This document shows, one piece after another, positions 8,931 to 17,820 of a stretch of DNA of 64,000 nt; positions within the stretch are counted from its first letter, which is position 1, and each line of letters starts with the position of its first letter. A program made the translations under genes and the position numbers. Source of the DNA: Streptomyces humicola. GTDB lineage: Bacteria > Actinomycetota > Actinomycetes > Streptomycetales > Streptomycetaceae. A model generated the notes under the pieces. The model saw only the letters and a list, made by a program, of their open reading frames with translations. It was not told where the DNA came from and did no database searches. Location: positions 1 through 64,000 of the forward strand of contig NZ_JANFNG010000012.1 in NCBI RefSeq assembly GCF_024436035.1, written 5' to 3'.

Positions 8931-10070
8931 ATGGGTGAGGAGGCGGGCGTAGACGGGCGGCTGATGGCCGTGGTCGGGATCGCCCAGGCGGTGGCGGCCG
9001 CGCAGACGCCGCTGGACGCTGTCCGTGCGGCGGCCGCCCGGGTGCGCGAGGCGCTCGACGCCGGATTTGCCGCCGTGTCGGTGTGGGAGCGCGAACACGG
9101 ACGGCTGCGCGTGCTGGTCAACGACGGCGAGCTCGCGCCGGGCGAGGAGTCGCTGCCGGAGGACGAGTCCTATCCCGTGCACGATTTCCCGGAGGTCGTC
9201 GAGTACGTACACGGCGAGTGGGCCGGCGGGGGCGAGCCACACGCGTGGGTGGAGACCGTGGCCGGTTTCGGCTCGGGCCCGTACGAGCACCAGCGCGTCG
9301 CGGCACTGCGCCGGCGCGGGCGTGGCTGCTGCGTCGTCGCGCCGATCGTGCTGCACGGCCGGGCGTGGGGCGAGTTGTATGTGGCGCGGAAGCTGGGGGA
9401 GCCGGTCTTCGACCGCGACGACGCCGACTTCGCGACCGTGCTCGCGGCCGTGATCGCCGCCGGGATCGCCCAGACCGAGCGGCTCGAAGAGGTGCGCAAG
9501 CTCGCCTTCACCGATCCGCTGACCGGTCTCGCCAACCGGCGCGCGGTCGACGCGCGCCTCGACGAGGCGCTGGAGCGCCATCGCGCGCAGGGAGTGGCGG
9601 TGAGCCTGATCGTCTGTGATCTCAACGGCCTCAAACGCGTCAACGACTCGCTCGGCCACGAGGTCGGCGACCGGCTCCTCGTCGGCTTCGGCTCTGTGCT
9701 CTCGCTGTGCGGGGCGATGCTGCCGGGCAGCCTCGCCGCGCGCCTCGGCGGCGACGAGTTCTGCCTGCTCGCGGTGGGCTGCGAGGCCGCCGACGCGGAG
9801 CGGGCGGCCGAGGAGCTGTGCCAGAGGGCGCGCTGGCTCGGCCTCGGCGACGGGGTTGCGGTCGGCGTTGCCTCGACGGATGCGGGGGCCGGTCCGGTGA
9901 AGTCCGCGCGGCGCCTGTTCCGGCTCGCGGACGCCGCCCAGTACCGGGCGAAGGCCGAGCGCTCGGAGCGCCCGGTGATCGCCGGCCGCGCCGTTGCCGA
10001 ACTGGTCGACGCCCCGCCCGCGGCGGGCGCGGAACGCCGCAGGTTCCGCGGGCGCCGTCCCGGCTCCTGA
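8931..10070 (+). CDS. GAF-GGDEF diguanylate cyclase
   Basis: Soluble protein of about 379 residues that probably makes cyclic di-GMP from two GTP. A GAF-like sensor domain spans roughly residues 11-185 and a GGDEF domain 190-360. The domain has FTDPLTGLANRRA at its start, an intact active-site GGDEF at 273-277 and no obvious RxxD inhibitory site just before it. ATG at 8931 is chosen because GGAGAGG lies 8 bases upstream. The frame is open back to 8820, but that part would run through the inverted-repeat element. The location beside cya and hutH is where I recall a cdgE-type gene in Streptomyces. Cyclic di-GMP controls development there through BldD. Confidence 0.9.
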   Translation: MGEEAGVDGRLMAVVGIAQAVAAAQTPLDAVRAAAARVREALDAGFAAVSVWEREHGRLRVLVNDGELAPGEESLPEDESYPVHDFPEVVEYVHGEWAGGGEPHAWVETVAGFGSGPYEHQRVAALRRRGRGCCVVAPIVLHGRAWGELYVARKLGEPVFDRDDADFATVLAAVIAAGIAQTERLEEVRKLAFTDPLTGLANRRAVDARLDEALERHRAQGVAVSLIVCDLNGLKRVNDSLGHEVGDRLLVGFGSVLSLCGAMLPGSLAARLGGDEFCLLAVGCEAADAERAAEELCQRARWLGLGDGVAVGVASTDAGAGPVKSARRLFRLADAAQYRAKAERSERPVIAGRAVAELVDAPPAAGAERRRFRGRRPGS

Positions 10071-10116
10071 CCCCCACCCGTGACAGTTGGCGATTCAGTC
10101 TTTAGGGTGCGTGAAT

Positions 10117-11676
10117 ATGAATATGCACACTGTGGTGTTGGGGACGTCCGGGACGACCGCGGACGACGTACTCGCTGTTGCCCGCGGTAACGCCCGGGTC
10201 GAGCTGTCACCCGAGGCACTGGACGGGATCGCCACCTCCCGCGCGATCGTCGACGCCCTCGCCGCCAAGCCCGACCCCGTTTACGGCGTCTCCACCGGTT
10301 TCGGTGCGCTCGCCGTGATGCACATCGGCCCTGAGCTGCGCGCCCAGCTGCAGCGTTCCATCGTCCGCTCGCACGCCGCGGGGATGGGCCCGCGCGTCGA
10401 GCGCGAGGTCGTGCGGGCCCTGATGTTCCTGCGGCTGAAGACCCTCGCCTCCGGCCGCACGGGCGTACGCCCCGTCGTCGCCGAGACGATGGCGCGCATC
10501 CTCAACGCCGGGATCACACCCGTCGTCCGCGAATACGGATCCCTGGGCTGCTCGGGCGACCTGGCGCCGCTGTCCCACTGTGCGCTCACGCTGATGGGCG
10601 AGGGGGAGGCGGAAGGCCCCGACGGCGTCGTACGGCCGTCCGCCGAGCTGCTCGCCGCTCATGGCATAGAGCCGGTCGAACTGCGCGAGAAGGAAGGCCT
10701 CGCGCTGCTCAACGGCACCGACGGCATGCTCGGCATGCTGCTGATGGCTTGCGCCGACCTCGGTGCGCTGTTCACCGCGGCCGACATCACCGCCGCTATG
10801 TCGCTCGAGGGGCTGCTCGGCACCGACAGGGTGCTCGCGCCCGAGCTGCACGCCATCCGCCCGCACCCGGGCCAGGCCGCGAGCGCCGACAACATGCTGC
10901 GGGTGCTCGCCGGTTCCGCCCTGACCGGCCACTTCCAGGAGGACGAGGCGCCGCGGGTGCAGGACGCGTACTCCGTGCGCTGCGCCCCGCAGGTCGCGGG
11001 CGCCGGACGCGACACCCTCGCCCACGCCCGTCTCGTCGCCGACCGCGAGCTGGCCTCCGCCGTCGACAACCCCGTCGTGCTGCCGGACGGGCGGGTCGAG
11101 TCCAACGGCAACTTCCACGGCGCGCCCGTCGCCTACGTCCTGGACTTCCTTGCGGTGGCCGCCGCCGACCTCGGCTCCATCGCCGAGCGGCGCACCGACC
11201 GGCTGCTGGACAAGAACCGTTCGCACGGCCTGCCGCCGTTCCTCGCCGGGGACCCGGGCGTCGACTCGGGGCTGATGATCGCCCAGTACACGCAGGCGGC
11301 GCTGGTCAGCGAGAACAAGCGGCTCGCGGTGCCCGCCTCGGCCGACTCGATCCCGTCATCGGCGATGCAGGAGGACCACGTCTCGATGGGCTGGTCGGCC
11401 GCACGCAAGCTGCGCCACGCGATCGACAACCTGACGCGGATCATCGCCGTCGAGCTGGTCGCCGCGTCCCGTGCGATCGAGCTGCGCGAGCTGACGGGGG
11501 ACGAGCTGGTGGCGGCACCGGCCACCCGGTCCGTGGTCCAGGCCGCGCGTGGGGCGGGCGTCTCGGGGCCCGGCCCGGACCGTTTCCTCGCACCCGATCT
11601 GGCGGCGGCCGAGGCGTTCGTACGGTCGGGTGGTCTGGTGGAGGCGGCCGAGAAGGTGACCGGGCCGCTGGCGTAG
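10117..11676 (+). CDS. hutH: Histidine ammonia-lyase
   Basis: Converts L-histidine to trans-urocanate and ammonia, the first step of histidine utilisation. The 519-residue protein shows the family features NGTDGMLGML, the SMQEDHVSMG-type segment (here SSAMQEDHVSMGW) and the self-cyclising cofactor site in YGSLGCSGDLAPL. The tripeptide forming the MIO cofactor is Cys145-Ser146-Gly147 rather than the usual Ala-Ser-Gly; Ser146 is kept. ATG at 10117 begins MNMHTVV; a GTG lies at 10111 and the ATG at 10123 is an alternative. No other hut gene is nearby, as is usual in Streptomyces. Confidence 0.95.
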   Translation: MNMHTVVLGTSGTTADDVLAVARGNARVELSPEALDGIATSRAIVDALAAKPDPVYGVSTGFGALAVMHIGPELRAQLQRSIVRSHAAGMGPRVEREVVRALMFLRLKTLASGRTGVRPVVAETMARILNAGITPVVREYGSLGCSGDLAPLSHCALTLMGEGEAEGPDGVVRPSAELLAAHGIEPVELREKEGLALLNGTDGMLGMLLMACADLGALFTAADITAAMSLEGLLGTDRVLAPELHAIRPHPGQAASADNMLRVLAGSALTGHFQEDEAPRVQDAYSVRCAPQVAGAGRDTLAHARLVADRELASAVDNPVVLPDGRVESNGNFHGAPVAYVLDFLAVAAADLGSIAERRTDRLLDKNRSHGLPPFLAGDPGVDSGLMIAQYTQAALVSENKRLAVPASADSIPSSAMQEDHVSMGWSAARKLRHAIDNLTRIIAVELVAASRAIELRELTGDELVAAPATRSVVQAARGAGVSGPGPDRFLAPDLAAAEAFVRSGGLVEAAEKVTGPLA

Positions 11677-11703
11677 GCCGCCCTCCACGGCCCTACGTGT
11701 GCC

Positions 11704-12000
11704 CTACATGTACGGCAGGGCGCGGCGCCGGGACGCCATGAGCAGCGCTGCGCCCATGCCCAGGAACGCGGTGCCGCCGACGACGTACGGGGTGGTGTCG
11801 ACGCTTCCGGTGTCCGCGAGATCGGTGCGGCTGCTACTGCTGCGTCCCGCGGTCGTCCTGGCCGGGGCTGCGGTCGTGGCCGCCGCCGGCGCGTGCTCGG
11901 GGCGCTCCATGGTCGCGGACGCGGACGGCATGAAGTAGATCGCGGCGAGCAGGGCGCCCGAGGCGGCGGCCGTGGTGGTGAGCGAGCGGCGCGAGGCCAT
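11704..12000 (-). CDS. Small surface protein with LAXTG sorting signal
   Basis: A 98-residue exported protein. It has an N-terminal signal (MASRRS, hydrophobic core to ASA at 26-28), a Thr/Ala/Ser-rich middle, LADTG at 61-65, a hydrophobic helix (YVVGGTAFLGMGAALLMA) and a terminal Arg cluster. LAXTG followed by helix and basic tail is the substrate signal of actinomycete class E sortases, which link proteins to peptidoglycan. The start ATG 12000 has AGGGGG just upstream. It is convergent with hutH. The exposed part is only about 30 residues, so a structural or linker role is more likely than an enzyme. Confidence 0.8.
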   Translation of the reverse strand: MASRRSLTTTAAASGALLAAIYFMPSASATMERPEHAPAAATTAAPARTTAGRSSSSRTDLADTGSVDTTPYVVGGTAFLGMGAALLMASRRRALPYM

Positions 12001-12199
12001 GGAACCCCCTTGCGGATACGGCGACTTCACCGTGAGCCCCCGATCGTAGTGAAGTCGGGGGAGCGCAGGGAAGCCGGGTCGTGATGAGAGGGAGGTGCGG
12101 GTCCCCCGTGCCCGAAGGACCAGGGGCGGGGGTGACGCATGGCCGTGTCCGGGACGTGTCCGGCCACTGTGCGCGCACCGGGCGCCTACTCTCCGTCGC

Positions 12200-12583
12200 A
12201 TGAGTGCAACGCAGAAAGAGAATCCGCAGACGCGCGAAGGCGGCGGGAGCGGCGTGGCCGACGAGAACCCCGCAAGCCCGGAGCGCTTCATCCGGCTGCA
12301 GGCCGAGCTGGTCGTGCAGATCACCGATACCGGTCAGCTGCGATCGGCCGCTCTGGGCCGCATCGCGGAGGAGGAGCACATGCCGGACGACGAGCGCACC
12401 CACGCGCGCGATGCCGTCCAGCGCGACGAGGCGGAGGCCCTGGCCTATCTGGTCGACCCGTTCGACCTGGTCGGCGAGGTGCCGGGGGTGGAGCTGGTGC
12501 AGGCGTCGTGGAGCAGCGCGCACACCGACTACGACCCCGATGCCGAGGAGTGGGAGCTGTACGAGGAGGACGACGAGCGCTGA
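12200..12583 (+). CDS. Acidic hypothetical protein
   Basis: A 127-residue protein of low hydrophobicity with an acidic end (PDAEEWELYEEDDER). It lacks signal peptide, membrane segment and recognisable motif. TACTCT at 12187-12192 lies 7 bases before the ATG and no Shine-Dalgarno sequence is seen, suggesting a leaderless transcript. It lies between the surface protein and the L,D-transpeptidase gene. I do not recognise a family. Confidence 0.7.
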   Translation: MSATQKENPQTREGGGSGVADENPASPERFIRLQAELVVQITDTGQLRSAALGRIAEEEHMPDDERTHARDAVQRDEAEALAYLVDPFDLVGEVPGVELVQASWSSAHTDYDPDAEEWELYEEDDER

Positions 12584-12701
12584 GGCGGTGAGGCGGTAGG
12601 GCGGTGAGGGGCCCGGGACCGGCGGTTCCGGGCCCCGTGGCGTTTGTCACAGTCGCATCCGGGATGGAACGGGCCTATACCGCCAGAGGTTCTTCATTCA
12701 C

Positions 12702-14033
12702 ATGTCGGAGAAACGTGTTACCGGTATATCCGTCGGCATATCGGCCGTTCGCAGGGACAGCAGGCGTGGCGGACATGGGAGGCGCGGACGGCGTGGCAAG
12801 CACGCCACCGCCGCAGCCCTGTCCGCCGTGCTCGGCGGCGCGCTGCTGCTCACCGCGTGCGGAGGATCCGGCGCCCGCGTCTCCAGCAGCGCCTCGGCGG
12901 CGTCCGCGGCCGACACCGCGGCAGCCAAGGACGCCTCCGGGGCCCGGATCACCATCGCGCCGAAGGACAAGCAGACCAACGTCGGCATCAACAACGACGC
13001 CAAGGTCTCCGTCGCGGGTGGAAGGCTCACCAAGGTCGTGCTGACGACGGCCGACGGCGGCCGGCAGATACCCGGCGCCATCTCCGCCGACGGCAGGAGC
13101 TGGAAGCCGGACACGCAGCTCGACCGCGGCACCGCCTACCGCATCACCGCGGACGCCAAGGACTCCGCCGGCCGCCCGGCCACCTCGAACGCCACCTTCA
13201 CCACCGTCTCCCCGGCCAACAGCTTCATCGCCTACTACACGCCGGACGCCGGCTCGACCGTCGGCGTCGGAATGCCGGTGTCGGTCAATTTCGACAAGGC
13301 GATCTCTGACAAGGCGGCCGTCCAGTCGCACATTCAGGTGAGCACGAGCAGCGGCCAGAAGGTCGTCGGCCACTGGTTCGGCGACAACCGCCTGGACTTC
13401 CGCCCCGAGAACTACTGGCGGCCGGGTTCCCAGGTCACCCTCAGGCTCAACCTCGACAATGTCCGCGGTGCGAACGGCATCACGGGCGTCCAGGACAAGA
13501 CCGTCACCTTCGCCGTCGGCCGCTCTCAGGTCTCCACCGTCGACGTGGCCACCCAGACGATGACGGTCACCCGGGACGGCAAGGTGATCAGGACCATCCC
13601 CGTCTCGACCGGAAGCCCTCAGCACACCACGTACAACGGGCAGATGGTGATCTCGGAGAAGTTCGAGAAGACCCGCATGGACGGCTCGACCGTCGGCTTC
13701 ACCAACGCCGACGGCAAGGGCGAGTACGACATCAAGGACGTGCCGCACGCGATGCGGTTGAGCACGTCGGGCACATTCATCCACGGCAACTACTGGTCGC
13801 CGACGTCGGTTTTCGGCCACGTGGCCACCAGCCACGGCTGCATCGGCATGAGCGACGTCAAGGGCGGTGGCGACACGGCCACGGATGCCGCGTGGTTCTA
13901 CAACAACTCGCAGATCGGCGACGTGGTCGTGGTCAAGAACTCCAACGACAGGACCATCGCACCCGACAACGGTCTCAACGGCTGGAACATGTCGTGGAAC
14001 CAATGGGTCGCCGGCAGCGCGATACCGATATAG
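12702..14033 (+). CDS. Lipoprotein L,D-transpeptidase (YkuD type)
   Basis: Cell-envelope enzyme that forms 3-3 crosslinks in peptidoglycan. The long basic N-terminus is followed by a hydrophobic stretch and lipobox LTAC with Cys53. Two Ig-like beta domains span about 80-270. The YkuD catalytic domain has FIHGNYW (His361) and SHGCIGMSD, with Cys380 as nucleophile. The C-terminus ends in WNMSWNQWVAGSAIPI. Architecture and length match the actinomycete Ldt family of about 400 residues. AGAGG lies 13 bases before the start, which is a weak site. The gene is followed by a strong terminator at 14084-14138. Confidence 0.93.
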   Translation: MSEKRVTGISVGISAVRRDSRRGGHGRRGRRGKHATAAALSAVLGGALLLTACGGSGARVSSSASAASAADTAAAKDASGARITIAPKDKQTNVGINNDAKVSVAGGRLTKVVLTTADGGRQIPGAISADGRSWKPDTQLDRGTAYRITADAKDSAGRPATSNATFTTVSPANSFIAYYTPDAGSTVGVGMPVSVNFDKAISDKAAVQSHIQVSTSSGQKVVGHWFGDNRLDFRPENYWRPGSQVTLRLNLDNVRGANGITGVQDKTVTFAVGRSQVSTVDVATQTMTVTRDGKVIRTIPVSTGSPQHTTYNGQMVISEKFEKTRMDGSTVGFTNADGKGEYDIKDVPHAMRLSTSGTFIHGNYWSPTSVFGHVATSHGCIGMSDVKGGGDTATDAAWFYNNSQIGDVVVVKNSNDRTIAPDNGLNGWNMSWNQWVAGSAIPI

Positions 14034-14083
14034 TAACGGTGCCGTAACGGCGCGGCCCGTACGACGACGGGCGCAGGACTCAA

Positions 14084-14138
14084 CGCGCAGGCGGGGCCCG
14101 GCTCCTGGTGGATCACCAGGCCGGGCCCCGCCTGCGCG
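14084..14138 (+). terminator. Strong terminator after the L,D-transpeptidase gene
   Basis: Two stacked stems (17 bp CGCGCAGGCGGGGCCCG and 7 bp CCTGGTG, with a small bulge) enclose a three-base GAT loop. It starts about 50 bases after the stop codon. Confidence 0.85.
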
Positions 14139-14307
14139 TTCGTGTTTCTCATCCACGTCTCATCCGCGCTTCACACCTCACTAACGGGGGTTTCCTACCG
14201 TTTCGCCGCGGCGGGAGGAGGAGCGCCTTGAGACCCCTCTCCCTCCCGTCTCCGTCCCCACTCCTTTCACGTCCCGTCGTCTCGGGGCGGCAACGGCGAG
14301 GAATCGC

Positions 14308-15816
14308 ATGTTCTTCACGTACCTTCGGCGCGAACTGCGCCGCCGCAGAAAGGCGGCGCTTGTCATCGCCCTGGGGCTCGCGCTCGGCATTGGCCTCGTC
14401 ATCACGGTCCAGTCCGTCTCCGCGGGCATGAGCCAGGCGCAGGGCAAGGTGCTGCAGTCGCTCTACGGCCTCGGCACCGACATGACCGTCACCAAGGCGC
14501 CGCCCGCGGACACCGGAAGCGGCGCCAGCGGTCCGCCCTCGTTCAAGTTCAACGCGAGCAGTGGTTCCTCGTCGCAGAGCGACGACAGGATCATGCCGCA
14601 GGGCTTCCAGACGTTGGATGACTCCGTCGTCTCCAAGGTGCAGGGGCAAAGCGGCGTCGCCGAGGCGGTCGGCGGGCTCAGCCTGCGGGTCGTCAAGATC
14701 AACGGCCAGTTCAGCCAGGGCCAGATCGCCCAGCAGCCGGACGGCAGCGGTGGCGGTGGCGGTGGCGCCGGTGCCCTCGGGGGTGGCGGAGGCGGTGGCG
14801 GTGGCGGCCGTGGCTACTACCGCCAGTTCATCAAGGGCGGCGGCGCCAACTTCAACGTCGACAACTACACCCTGTACGGCGTCGACACCTCGAAGATGGA
14901 CATCGGCCCGCTGACCGCGTCGAAGATCACCAGCGGTAGGAACTTCACCTCCTCCGACGCCAGCCAGCAGGTCGTGGTCGTCGACAGCAACTACGCGTCG
15001 CAGAAGAAGCTCTCCGTGGGCTCCACCTTCACGATCAGCGGCAAGAACTACAAGGTCATCGGTATCGCCACCGCGGACAGCGGTGACGCGGCGGCCAACG
15101 TCTATGTGCCGCTGCAGCAGGCGCAGACGCTGGCGAACACCAAGAACGAGATCACCACGGTCTATGTCAAGGCCACCAACTCGCAGCTGATCGGCAACGT
15201 CAAGTCCGAGGTTCAGAAGAACATCTCAGGTACGACGGTGACCACGTCGCAGGATCTGGCATCGACGGTGGGCGGTTCGCTGTCGACCGCCTCCAGCCTC
15301 GCCTCGACGGTGGGCAAGTGGCTGTCGATCGTGGTGCTGATCGCCGCGTTCCTGGTGGCGGGGCTCCTGACCTCCTCCGCGGTCAGCCGCCGTGTGCGGG
15401 AGTTCGGCACGCTGAAGGCGCTGGGGTGGAAGAGCCGTCGCGTCACCGGCCAAGTGGTGGGTGAAGCGCTGGTCAACGGCCTGATCGGTGGCGTGCTCGG
15501 CATCGGCATCGGCCTCGGCGCCGCGTACCTCATCACCGCGATCAGCCCGAACCTGACCGCTCAGCTCGGCGGCGGCGGTGGAGGTGGCAACCCCTTCGGC
15601 GGCGGCGGCGGTGGTGGTGGCCTCGGCGGTGGCGGCGGCGTCGTCCGCCGGGCGGCCGGCAAGTCGCTGCACATCGCGCTGACGGCTCCGGTGAGTGTGT
15701 CGACGATCGTCCTCGCCGTCGCGCTGGCGATTGCGGGGGGTCTGATCGCGGGTGGGTTCGGTGGCTGGCGTGCTTCGCGGTTGCGGCCGGCTGACGCCCT
15801 GCGCCGGGTCGAATAA
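14308..15816 (+). CDS. MacB/FtsX-type ABC transporter permease
   Basis: Membrane component of an ABC exporter or mechanotransmitter. One membrane helix lies near residue 20 (ALVIALGLALGIGLVITV). A large extracytoplasmic domain follows to about residue 335, then three helices ending in the FtsX-type tail WRASRLRPADALRRVE. SRRVREFGTLKALGWK is the typical coupling segment after the second helix. Oddities are two long polyglycine runs, at about residues 148-170 in the outer domain and 418-445 between the last helices. GAGGA lies about 6 bases before ATG 14308. The ATPase follows 50 bases downstream. Substrate unknown. Confidence 0.9.
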   Translation: MFFTYLRRELRRRRKAALVIALGLALGIGLVITVQSVSAGMSQAQGKVLQSLYGLGTDMTVTKAPPADTGSGASGPPSFKFNASSGSSSQSDDRIMPQGFQTLDDSVVSKVQGQSGVAEAVGGLSLRVVKINGQFSQGQIAQQPDGSGGGGGGAGALGGGGGGGGGGRGYYRQFIKGGGANFNVDNYTLYGVDTSKMDIGPLTASKITSGRNFTSSDASQQVVVVDSNYASQKKLSVGSTFTISGKNYKVIGIATADSGDAAANVYVPLQQAQTLANTKNEITTVYVKATNSQLIGNVKSEVQKNISGTTVTTSQDLASTVGGSLSTASSLASTVGKWLSIVVLIAAFLVAGLLTSSAVSRRVREFGTLKALGWKSRRVTGQVVGEALVNGLIGGVLGIGIGLGAAYLITAISPNLTAQLGGGGGGGNPFGGGGGGGGLGGGGGVVRRAAGKSLHIALTAPVSVSTIVLAVALAIAGGLIAGGFGGWRASRLRPADALRRVE

Positions 15817-15866
15817 CTCCCGGCCAGCACCGGAACGCCCACCCCATTCCCCATCCAGGAGTCACC

Positions 15867-16553
15867 ATGTACCAGCTCAGCGGCGTCACCAAGCGCTATC
15901 AGCGCGGACGCGAGACCATCGAAGCGCTCAAGAGCGTCGATCTCGTCATCGAGGACGGCGACCAGCTCGTCATCCAAGGACCCACCGGCGGCGGCAAGTC
16001 CACCCTGCTGCAGATGCTCGGTGGTCTGGACCGTCCCAGTGAGGGCAGCGTGGAGCTGGACGGCACCGATATGGCCCGCCTGAGCGAGGCCAAGCTGACG
16101 CAGGTGCGCAGCGCCAACATCGGCTTCGTCTTCCAAAGCTTCAATCTCATCCCCACCCTGACCGCCCAGGAGAACGTCGAGGCCGCCCTCGTCCCACTCG
16201 GCATCAAGACCACCGAGCGGCGGGCCCGCGCCGCGGAAGCGCTGGAGTCGGTCGGGCTCGGTGAGCGGCTCGGTCACCTGCCCGGCGAGCTGTCCGGCGG
16301 TCAGCAGCAGCGCGTGGCCATCGCCCGCGCGCTGGTGAAGAAGCCGAAGGTGCTGCTGGCGGACGAGCCGACCGGCAACCTGGACGAGGACACCCGTGAC
16401 GAGATCATGAGCCTCCTGGAAGGGTTGTGGCGGGAGTACGGGCTGACGTTCATCATGGTCACCCACGACTCGGCGATCGCCCGCCGTGCACCCCGTGTCG
16501 CCACGATCAAGAAGGGCCGGGTCACCATCAACGACCGCACTGCAGCCGGCTGA
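15867..16553 (+). CDS. MacB/LolD-type ABC transporter ATP-binding protein
   Basis: Cytoplasmic ATPase of 228 residues pairing with the upstream permease. Walker A is GPTGGGKST (G in place of the common S before K), the Q-loop is VFQSFNLIPTLTAQENV, and the signature is LSGGQQQRVAIARAL. Walker B is VLLADEPTGNLD and the switch histidine is in MVTHD. It belongs to the MacB/LolD/FtsE group. CCAGGAG lies before ATG 15867. The two genes form one operon with a 50-base gap. Confidence 0.93.
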   Translation: MYQLSGVTKRYQRGRETIEALKSVDLVIEDGDQLVIQGPTGGGKSTLLQMLGGLDRPSEGSVELDGTDMARLSEAKLTQVRSANIGFVFQSFNLIPTLTAQENVEAALVPLGIKTTERRARAAEALESVGLGERLGHLPGELSGGQQQRVAIARALVKKPKVLLADEPTGNLDEDTRDEIMSLLEGLWREYGLTFIMVTHDSAIARRAPRVATIKKGRVTINDRTAAG

Positions 16554-16650
16554 CGGAGTGTGCACACACTGTCCTCTGCGCCCGGGCATCCCTCACCGGC
16601 TGCCCGGGCGCAGCCATGTGATGGCGTACAACTGAGAACTGATCGAGTAC

Positions 16651-16729
16651 GCGAGTACGCGAGAACGCGAGAACGCGAGAACGCGAGAACGCGAGAACAC
16701 GGAACGCGAGAACGCGACGACGCACGGAC
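16651..16729. repeat. Tandem octamer repeats upstream of the dienelactone hydrolase gene
   Basis: About ten contiguous units of GCGAGAAC and close variants (GCGAGTAC, ACGGAAC, GCGACGAC, GCACGGAC) fill the leader just before the gene at 16750. Degenerate units continue for about 15 more bases. The array is purine-rich on the + strand and lies where a promoter or ribosome-binding site would be expected. Confidence 0.85.
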
Positions 16730-16749
16730 ACGAGAGACGAGACGAGCCC

Positions 16750-17493
16750 ATGTACGACGCAATGATGGCCGAGACCGTCAGGATCACCGGCCACGGCGGC
16801 GACGAGATCGACGCCTACCTCGCCCGCCCCCTCAACCCGGGACCGCACGGCGGTGTCGTGGTGATCCACCACATGCCAGGCTATGACGAGGCGACGAAGG
16901 AGATCACCCGCTCCTTCGCCGCTCGCGGCTACGCCGCCATCTGCCCCGACCTTCACTACCGCTTTGCCCCCGGCGCCTCCCCCGACGACGCGGCGGCGGC
17001 TGCCCGCGCCGCGGGCGGCGTGCCCGACGAGCAGCTCGTCGGCGATGTGGCGGGCGCGGCCGCCGCGCTGCGTTCGCTTACCTCCTCCAACGGCAAGGTG
17101 GGCGTGATCGGTTACTGCTCCGGCGGGCGCCAGGCGTTCCTCGCCGCCTGCAAGCTGCCGCTCGACGCCGCCGTCGACTGCTACGGCGCCTTCGTCGCCG
17201 GCAAGCCCCCGGAGGGGTTCCCGCTCCAGGTCGAGCCGATCATCGGCCTTGCCAAGGATCTGTCCTGCCCGCTGCTCGGCCTCTTCGGCGCCGAGGACGC
17301 GCACCCGTCACCCGCCGAGACGGCCGAGATCGAGGCCGAACTCGCGCGGCTCGGCAAGCCGTACGAGTTCCACACCTACGAGGGCGCCGGGCATGCGTTC
17401 TTCGCCACCGACCGGCCCAGCTACCGTCCGCAGGCTGCCGCCGACGGCTGGCAGGCCATCTGGGACTTCTTCGGCCGCACCCTCGGTTCCTGA
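16750..17493 (+). CDS. Dienelactone hydrolase family protein
   Basis: Alpha/beta-hydrolase of 247 residues. In the family, carboxymethylenebutenolidase opens the dienelactone ring in chlorocatechol-type pathways, but many members act on other esters. The catalytic triad is visible as Cys123 in GYCSGGRQ, Asp183 in FGAEDAHPS and His215 in GAGHAFF. ATG 16750 is used; ATGs at 16762 and 16765 are in frame and no strong Shine-Dalgarno sequence decides among them. It precedes a short conserved gene and faces pobA, consistent with aromatic-compound degradation, but the substrate is unknown. Confidence 0.9.
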   Translation: MYDAMMAETVRITGHGGDEIDAYLARPLNPGPHGGVVVIHHMPGYDEATKEITRSFAARGYAAICPDLHYRFAPGASPDDAAAAARAAGGVPDEQLVGDVAGAAAALRSLTSSNGKVGVIGYCSGGRQAFLAACKLPLDAAVDCYGAFVAGKPPEGFPLQVEPIIGLAKDLSCPLLGLFGAEDAHPSPAETAEIEAELARLGKPYEFHTYEGAGHAFFATDRPSYRPQAAADGWQAIWDFFGRTLGS

Positions 17494-17511
17494 AAGGGAG
17501 TCAGTTCAGCC

Positions 17512-17820
17512 ATGTGCACGTACATCACCAACAAGGTCGCGGTCGACGGCAGCGGCAAGGGAGCGGCGGGCTGGTTCCGCGTCACCGACGCCAGCGTCTA
17601 CTTCGATCACCCGCAGCACGCCCTCGCCGAGCACACCCTCAACATCGACTTCCTCAACCCCGCCCAGGGCCCGTCCGCCAGGGTGGCCGTGGAGCTCGGT
17701 GCGGAATCCGCGTACGCCCTCGCGCAGGCGATCCTGGCCACCCTTGAATCCGTCCCACCCGGCATCGCCCCCGGCCTCGACGGCGTACGGGCTCACCAGT
17801 CGGCGTCCTTGCCGATGTAG
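17512..17820 (+). CDS. Conserved short protein (possibly DUF6295)
   Basis: A 102-residue soluble protein beginning MCTYITNKVAVDGSGKGAAG and containing HALAEHTLNIDFLNP and SARVAVELGAES. I associate this pattern with a small actinobacterial family, probably DUF6295, of unknown function. It starts 18 bases after the dienelactone hydrolase, with AAAGGGAG upstream, so the two are co-transcribed. The 3' end overlaps convergently with pobA by 28 bases. Confidence 0.8.
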   Translation: MCTYITNKVAVDGSGKGAAGWFRVTDASVYFDHPQHALAEHTLNIDFLNPAQGPSARVAVELGAESAYALAQAILATLESVPPGIAPGLDGVRAHQSASLPM

